Source: Stromatinia cepivora
Lineage: Eukaryota > Ascomycota > Leotiomycetes > Helotiales > Sclerotiniaceae
Assembly (NCBI GenBank): GCA_014898415.1
Contig: RCTD01000020.1
Coordinates: forward strand, 620,001 to 684,000
Direction: 5' to 3'
DNA: 64,000 nucleotides
A program made the translations under genes and the position numbers. Below, piece after piece: positions 58,610-64,000 of the stretch (position 1 is its first letter; each line of letters begins with the position of its first letter). The notes under the pieces were generated by a model, which did not search any database, had not been told where the DNA came from, and saw only the letters and a list, made by a program, of their open reading frames with translations.

Positions 58610-59340
58610 TATCAAACAAGATTCCGTTCTTCGAGAAGTCCGCGGTCAACAACAGCATCGGACAGAGACTCGTGATCTACGACACGAGGAAGGACTTCGA
58701 GGACGAAGCACCTCTACCCAGGCACATGATCAACAATAGGGTTCGCATGGTCTTTCTATCCATGTATGTGCCGGTGAAGCCGATGCTCGCGTCGGGGTGT
58801 CCGCGATGATCGTTACACACCCAAGCCCTGATTGATTCTTCCGATCCAGGCCTGGGATGTAACCATGTTCCAGTCGGCGACCTGGCCGGGTCAACCTGAT
58901 ATGATGCTCGAGGGCTAGCTGCACGATATGCTCAGGCGCTCAACCAAGACTGAACGTACCTCTTGAAGACGACAACATCTGCGAGAAGATGATGTTTTGC
59001 ATATTGATGTTCTACATATTGATGTCTATATATTCGACAACGGAATGATCGACACGTCGACGATCATGCTCCTGTAGAGCCACAGATGATGTCTGCGGTC
59101 CTGACAAATGAAAGCAGGATCTTTGATAGAGAGAAAATAAAAACGCTTTTTCACGCTGGGAAACTTCATCGATTGTCAATGTATTGTTTGAGGTAAGTTC
59201 CTTGATTTGATTGAAGACAGGGGGAATTTCTGGTAATTTTAGCTCCTGGGTGAAAAATCTGATTATCGAAAAGTTCAATCGATCTGTAATGAATAAAGTC
59301 CTAAGGATCAACAACGAATAATAGAATTTGAAGCGCTTGT
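58610..59340. other. No gene recognised; possible 3' remains of the AAA pseudogene
   Basis: A plus-strand stretch near 58871-58890 reads RRPGRVNLI, which resembles the RPGRVD motif of AAA proteins, but the surrounding sequence does not support it. Otherwise I see nothing. Confidence 0.3.
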
Positions 59341-59875
59341 TTAAATAACCAAGCGATCCCATGGGATCGTTAAATTATGTGGTAGCAATTTTCGCGCCTC
59401 AATTATATATCTAAGCTGGATAAAACCGGATGCAAAGAGAGAAAATGGTCCAATGGTCATATAGTTCATACCACTTTGCAGATGCTTCTGACCAAGATAA
59501 GGTTGATATGAAAGATTTGAAGGCTTGAGGAAGAGATAAATATTCGATATAGGGTGAAAAGAAATGCGATGTTGTCGAGATGTAAAGAAAGGTAAAGATT
59601 TGGTGAGATTTGTCGTCATGCCCACGCGATCTGCCCAGCAGCCCGATAGTGAGCGAGAAGACCGCCGATATACCTAAGCCGCAATATCCCAGAACACGAT
59701 CACCACCCTGACCCGGCCCCAACCCAATCTCATGTTGGGCACGCACTATGCAAAATCTTTTCGTATGATAGAATTCTGATTCATCTGTTGCGGCCTGCAG
59801 GCAGAAAACAATCTGAGCTTGAAAACCCCATATACATGCCCGTGTATGTAAAATTTCAGCCACTTCTGCCGTCAA
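59341..59875 (-). pseudogene. Remnant of a membrane-protein-like gene
   Basis: Two overlapping minus-strand frames look protein-like. The first (59875-59411) has EVAEILHTRACIWGFQAQIVF, GLGPGQGGDRVLGYCGLGI and SAVFSLTIGLLGR, with hydrophobic segments suited to membrane helices. Its end (KWYELYDHWTIFSL) appears to continue in the second frame (59625-59341) as FASGFIQLRYIIEARKLL after a one-base shift. Neither frame has a convincing ATG at its 5' end, and the gene must once have extended upstream. I do not recognise the family. Confidence 0.35.
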
Positions 59876-60559
59876 GCCACATAAAGCACAATTAGAACCG
59901 AAGACAGACGTTTGTGATCGACAACTTCGCGAATTCCAAATCCCGCGCCAGATTATATTTACCCGTTTTATCGATCTTAGGAGATTTCGCCTGTGCTGCC
60001 CTATGCTATCTAGCGATGGCGCGGTGCTACAGTGAGCAGTAGAATGAAGGCGACATCAATTTTGAGTTTTATTTGCCTGTTTGTAGTGAACAAACTTATC
60101 AAAGATTAGTACCTCATGCGCTGGTAGTTATCTTGGGTGGAGAGGAGTGGAGTGGAATGAAGGGAAGGGGTTTTGTTACTAGCAGATAACAATTTCATGC
60201 AGACGGAGGGAACTCTGTGGTGGAAGAAAGCATGTATTCCTTTATGGGTATTCATTTCTCAATGTAGGGTGTGCTGAAAGGGTAGGAGGGGAGATTGTGA
60301 ATAGGGAATTTGCGGTGCTTTACTGAGCCTCAAGTTATGTTTCGGAATATCCTTCTCTTAGTATGGATCAATCCAACATTGGTCTTGGTTGATGGATCAA
60401 AGTTATCAATCAAAAGTATTTATTATAGCAACATTACTTAAAAACAAATACTGACTTCATTGACGCACTTCTCGAATCGCTTTTGGATCTCCTTCATTCC
60501 AGTGGTCATATCCCCATAGCCTATCTCGAAATCCAATACTTGCTTGTTTTATCAAGTTC
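59876..60559. other. No gene recognised
   Basis: Ordinary to AT-rich sequence between two decayed genes. The frame at 60483-60701 on the plus strand is antisense to the kinase-like sequence. Confidence 0.4.
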
Positions 60560-62033
60560 AATTGTTTCGAGGAACACGATCAAAAGGCTTCTCACCGCAT
60601 TTAGCCAATCATTCCTTGATCCTCTTGATCCCTTACAAACCCCCCTTTTGGTTATCCCTATTGACCTTATCAATCCAATTAGGGGTATAATTGCCCTTTA
60701 AATCAATAAACCATAATCAATCATTTTAATCAACTAATACATTACTCGGCTTAGCATTTCCCTATATTAAATCTGCAGTATGTAATTCTCCAATAAGGCT
60801 TTCAATTTCAATACTCCAATGACGCTTATTCTCATTTAAGCAATCAGACCAGGGTGTTATCTCTTCAAGTGTATCTTTATTCTCAATATAACGAACCGAG
60901 ATACTCACCACATGTCTCACACTAAAGTTCGAATTGATATACCGTTCAGATATTCAATCATCTGAATCATTATTTCCTTATTTGGTAAATAGCTATTTCT
61001 ATATAATACAGAACCAATACTACAAACTTTGCGATCATTATCAACAATGATATTATACAAGCAGCAGATTGGTATATCGGGCCGAAGCTTTTTCATTTTG
61101 ATAAAGGATTGAATTTGTATATATATCTATGGTTTCCCCTTCCTTAATTTTCTTAAAGATGATAATTATAGAGATAGATCTTTATAATAACATATTACAG
61201 CATCTTCAGCAATAATTTTAATTAGGCCTCAAATACATGAATACTGTTCTGGGTTCAATGAAGTCGATATAAGCTGTACTTGACATAAAGAAGAATATTT
61301 CATTGATTTCAACAATGAATTATCTCGAATCGATATACCTTGACCTGCAGGCAATTTTATTTATCATGGCAATTGCCCTTTGAAATACAATTAGATAATT
61401 ATACTATCCTGAGCTTCTACTTTTGCTTCAAGAATTAGAAATAATGAATAAAGATAATCGGATAAATAATCAATTGAAGATAATGGGTTTGAAGCTAATT
61501 TGATTATAAGTTTTTTGAGATAATAAATCTCTTTTAAAGCCTTTTTGCGATCCTGATTATCTTCTATTTCATTTGCTTTCATAATAACAAGAAAATTATA
61601 ATATTGTTTTAAAAGGTATAATAAAAAAGATAAATTCTGTGGTAGATATTGAATTTCGAATTTGGCACTAAAACAGTGTACCTGAAATTTGATAATTTCA
61701 TCATCATTATTATGTACCTCGATAGTGGACCATTGAAACCCTTCAAAGAAGAATCTTTGTATCATAATTATATCTTGCGGAAGGTTGATTAACAATGATG
61801 TATAAATGTTGATACATTTGAGGGCTAAAGATCCAAATTATATGGAATTCTGAAAGTGCATCGTAGTAATACAACTTACATACCCTAATGTTTCTAGACC
61901 AATTAAAAGTTTGTCTTTCAATACAAGTATCCGAGTAGTACAGGGAGTACAAAATATACCGTACTTTGCTGTACAATGTATTCTGTGCCAGTTCTTCGTA
62001 AGATTTAGATATTATACAGTGAGATATTATCAT
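60560..62033 (-). pseudogene. Fungal kinase-like pseudogene, RIP-like
   Basis: On the minus strand, about 60560-60920, one frame reads LIGELHTADLI, stop, GNAKPSNVLVD, then LWFIDLKGNYTPNWIDKV and IKRIKE, stop, LAKCG. This is the pattern HEAGIVWGDAKxENVLID and DFGGGYTxGWVDKE of a fungal family of kinase-like proteins. The Trp before G is TAG, and other stops can be read as decayed Trp or Gln codons (TGG to TAG or TGA, CAA to TAA). The catalytic Asp of GDAK is Asn (G-to-A) and the DFG position reads DLK, so it could not be an active kinase. Two larger open segments upstream (61795-61391 and 62033-61743) are probably its N-terminal part. They read CKLYYYDALSEFHIIW and QDRKKALKEIYYLKKLI but have no recognised domain. 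Confidence 0.65.
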
Positions 62034-63084
62034 ATGAGCGCAATTCTCTCCATATATATCTCGATCTAGATCCTCTACTCGTATCCCGATCCTGGTATGT
62101 TTAAGAAATCCTTGGAAAGGCCACTCCTAATATTCGGCGGTTGGTGCTGGCTTTACAAGAGAGGGACTTGGAGGAGATTATAATGAATAGCAATGATTGC
62201 CATCGCTGGGCGCTGCTGAATGCCTACCAAAGTTTGATATAGAAGAATCGATTATAATAGATGGAGTAATGAAGGATGGACTGGTAATGCGATACGGCTG
62301 GGGACGACCTTCTGCACTACTACGTTGGGATGGGGTTTGCTTGTTGTTGATAGAAAGTGATTAGGTTCTTCACTGTTTTGTAGATCGCATATCGTTATCA
62401 CTCTCACTATCTCTATTAATCTCTATTTCGGATAGATATTACTCCTTTCTGTATCCCTATTGTTTATTATTTTCCCCCTCTATCGATCCTACAGCCATAT
62501 CCCCGCGCTACTGGAGAAAGCATAGTGAAGATTCGTGCACAAGCTCCTCAGGGTCACCATAGCTAGATTCGCTCTGATCTTGATCGCGAATAGTCAAAGG
62601 ATGCAATGGCTCGATCAAATAGTCTCTTGCTCATCTGGATTTGATTGTCGTCTTCCAGCATTAGAGTACCTCTGCATATTCAAGAGCATAAAATAATATT
62701 CAATCTTTTGAAAAATAATATTAAGTTTTTTGAGAAATAATATTGATTTTTTTTGGGAAAATAATATTGGAAAAATAATATTAGAAAAATAATATTTAAT
62801 TTTTTGAAAACTAATATTTAAAAAATGAAAAGTATTCTTCTACAGAGGAATCTCATCAATATTATAGATAATCTCTTATCTCTCATCATACTATTATACT
62901 CATCGTTCGTGTACATATATTTACTTAGGTATTCCAATCCCACTTTCCGTGAATTGTATGCTACACTACACTAGACTAACCTACCATACCTCTACCTACG
63001 CCTGCATTCTCAAATATTGGTATCCTCACTTCATTTTGCTTATCTTTCATCACACAATTTCGCCCACCTCGCTCGCTAAACTCA
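62034..63084. other. Intergenic, 3' flank of the cysteine-rich gene
   Basis: No gene. It holds an interspersed AAATAATATT motif cluster at 62691-62819 and otherwise mixed sequence at the border between the decayed island and the conserved gene. Confidence 0.5.
62691..62819 (+). repeat. Cluster of about seven AAATAATATT motifs
   Basis: Six copies of AATAATATT and one variant CTAATATT occur in 130 bp, separated by unequal T-rich or A-rich spacers, several containing TTTTTTGA. The unequal spacing makes it an interspersed cluster and not a strict tandem repeat. Confidence 0.85.
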
Positions 63085-64000
63085 CTAAATAATATCATCA
63101 ACTCCCTTAACAACCCTATGACACCAACCACACCAACTCCTCGCCCTTCCTTCCATCTCCCTAACCAAATATCTCCCCTCCGCCTTTTCATCCCCAAATT
63201 CCGGTACACAAGCCCCTACCTTCACCATCTTAACCCTCTTCTTCTTGACGACACCCCCTATTCCTTCAATTTCATGTCTTGCATATCCAGGACCTAGACT
63301 TAAATTCCTCTCACTAGTATTAGGGCTCGCACCTCCCAGTATACTATTTCCAGGACTGGAAGCCGGACTCCCGGCTCGACTATTTTCTTCGAATTCTCGG
63401 GCGTCTTCGGCGTCACAATCGGTTTCTTGCTCTACTTCTATAGCGGCTAGACAGGAGCTACCGCGACTGCAGGGAACGCCGCGGTTTCCTTCTCCTATAC
63501 CGACACCGAGACCTCCAAGAGAAGGTAGATAGCGCGTGCGCCATTTCCAGATACCTTCGTATTCTTGGTCGGTAGAGCGGAGAGAGCGACCACAGGGTTG
63601 ACAGAGCCAGACTGCCGTTGGACAACTGCATAGAGAGTTTTTGATTGTTTCTGGTAATAATGAAGGTATATGATCATGTGTAATTGAGGAAGAAGACGAC
63701 GAACAAGGCGATGAAGAGGTAGCGACTAAAGAGGCAAGAGGAGCCTTCGAGCATATTTTGCAGATGCGTCGATGACGATGACGTAGAATAACAGGGCCGG
63801 GTGGTTTGATAGTGCAATTCTATTTCCATAGAATCAGCCTTTATACTACTTACTATGTGATCACAGAACCAATCAATATCCAACATATGGAAGTACGCAT
63901 CCAGAATCCTTTCAGGAAGAACGCATACCCTACAAACCACCCTTCCGCACTTTCTACACTCTCCTACCAAATCTCTCGCGCAATCTCCCACTTTTCCACT
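63085..64000 (-). CDS. Conserved cysteine-rich fungal protein, partial
   Basis: The gene enters from beyond the right edge on the minus strand. Its visible exons are 64000-63929 (24 codons, cut by the window) and 63819-63085 (stop TAG), joined in phase 0 across a 109-bp intron (GTATGC donor, AAATAG acceptor). The visible part has 268 residues. It contains many Cys pairs likely to bind zinc: ECRKCGRVVCR-NC across the intron, RICKICSKAPL, LCQPCGRSLR, VPCSRGSSC, TDCDAED and, near the end, WCGWCHRVV. Between them are the strongly patterned segments YEGIWKWRTRYLPSLGGLG and GIGEGNRG. This looks like a family widespread in filamentous ascomycetes that carries no named function I know. No catalytic motif or membrane segment is visible. 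Without the intron, the frame would leave the conserved pattern after VVCR. Confidence 0.8.

Noticed and set aside
58730..58924. Minus-strand frame with RPGRRLEHGYIPGLD
   Set aside because: It is short, has no ATG context or homology that I recognise, and lies opposite possible remains of the AAA gene.

Overview
The window looks like nuclear DNA of a filamentous ascomycete. Genes are sparse. Introns are short (47-210 bp), with GTANGT-type donors and CTAAC/CTRAY-like branch points. The conserved proteins (Swe1, Bud2, Not3, Utp15, CYP40, Dtd1, mL58) have a filamentous-ascomycete character. Several AT-rich blocks are full of stop codons created by C-to-T or G-to-A changes, as expected from repeat-induced point mutation (RIP). 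I suspect a leotiomycete of the Botrytis/Sclerotinia type, but that rests on general impression and not on a search.

Layout. 1-1.95 kb: AT-rich remnant, probably the 3' part of an LTR retrotransposon. 2-13.2 kb: almost gene-free, containing simple repeats and one complete but dead Tc1/mariner element (7580-8958) with inverted repeats and TA target duplications. 13.26-16.89 kb: the Wee1-type kinase gene swe1, with one GC-AG intron. 17-26.4 kb: another gene-poor stretch with a seven-copy 13-bp tandem repeat, a broken unknown gene (22.4-23.1 kb) and a tRNA-like sequence. 26.4-30 kb: a C2H2-type zinc-finger gene and a disordered, Ser/Arg-rich coding region that appears broken. 30.9-33.5 kb: divergent mrpl20 (mL58) and an unknown Ser/Pro-rich protein. 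34.25-34.88 kb: a 636-bp AT-rich inverted-repeat element.

35.9-53 kb is the conserved core. It holds bud2 (Ras-type GAP), cpr6 (CYP40), dtd1 (D-aminoacyl-tRNA deacylase, six exons), not3 (CCR4-NOT subunit), an unresolved decayed region, a zinc-finger/zinc-ribbon protein and utp15 (rRNA processing). 53-63 kb is an accessory island of decay: a 551-bp hAT-like element, a BCS1-like AAA ATPase pseudogene, a membrane-protein-like remnant and a kinase-like pseudogene. The last kilobase carries a conserved cysteine-rich gene that runs off the right edge on the minus strand.

The intact genes are housekeeping genes (cell cycle, polarity, Hsp90 co-chaperone, tRNA proofreading, mRNA deadenylation, ribosome assembly, mitochondrial translation) and do not form one pathway. 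not3 and bud2 each show one-base length changes at homopolymer runs that break or shift a clearly conserved frame. This may be sequencing error and should be checked first. I did not find a convincing new multi-gene system. The most informative unusual regions are the RIP-like decayed genes and the precisely bounded transposon relics.
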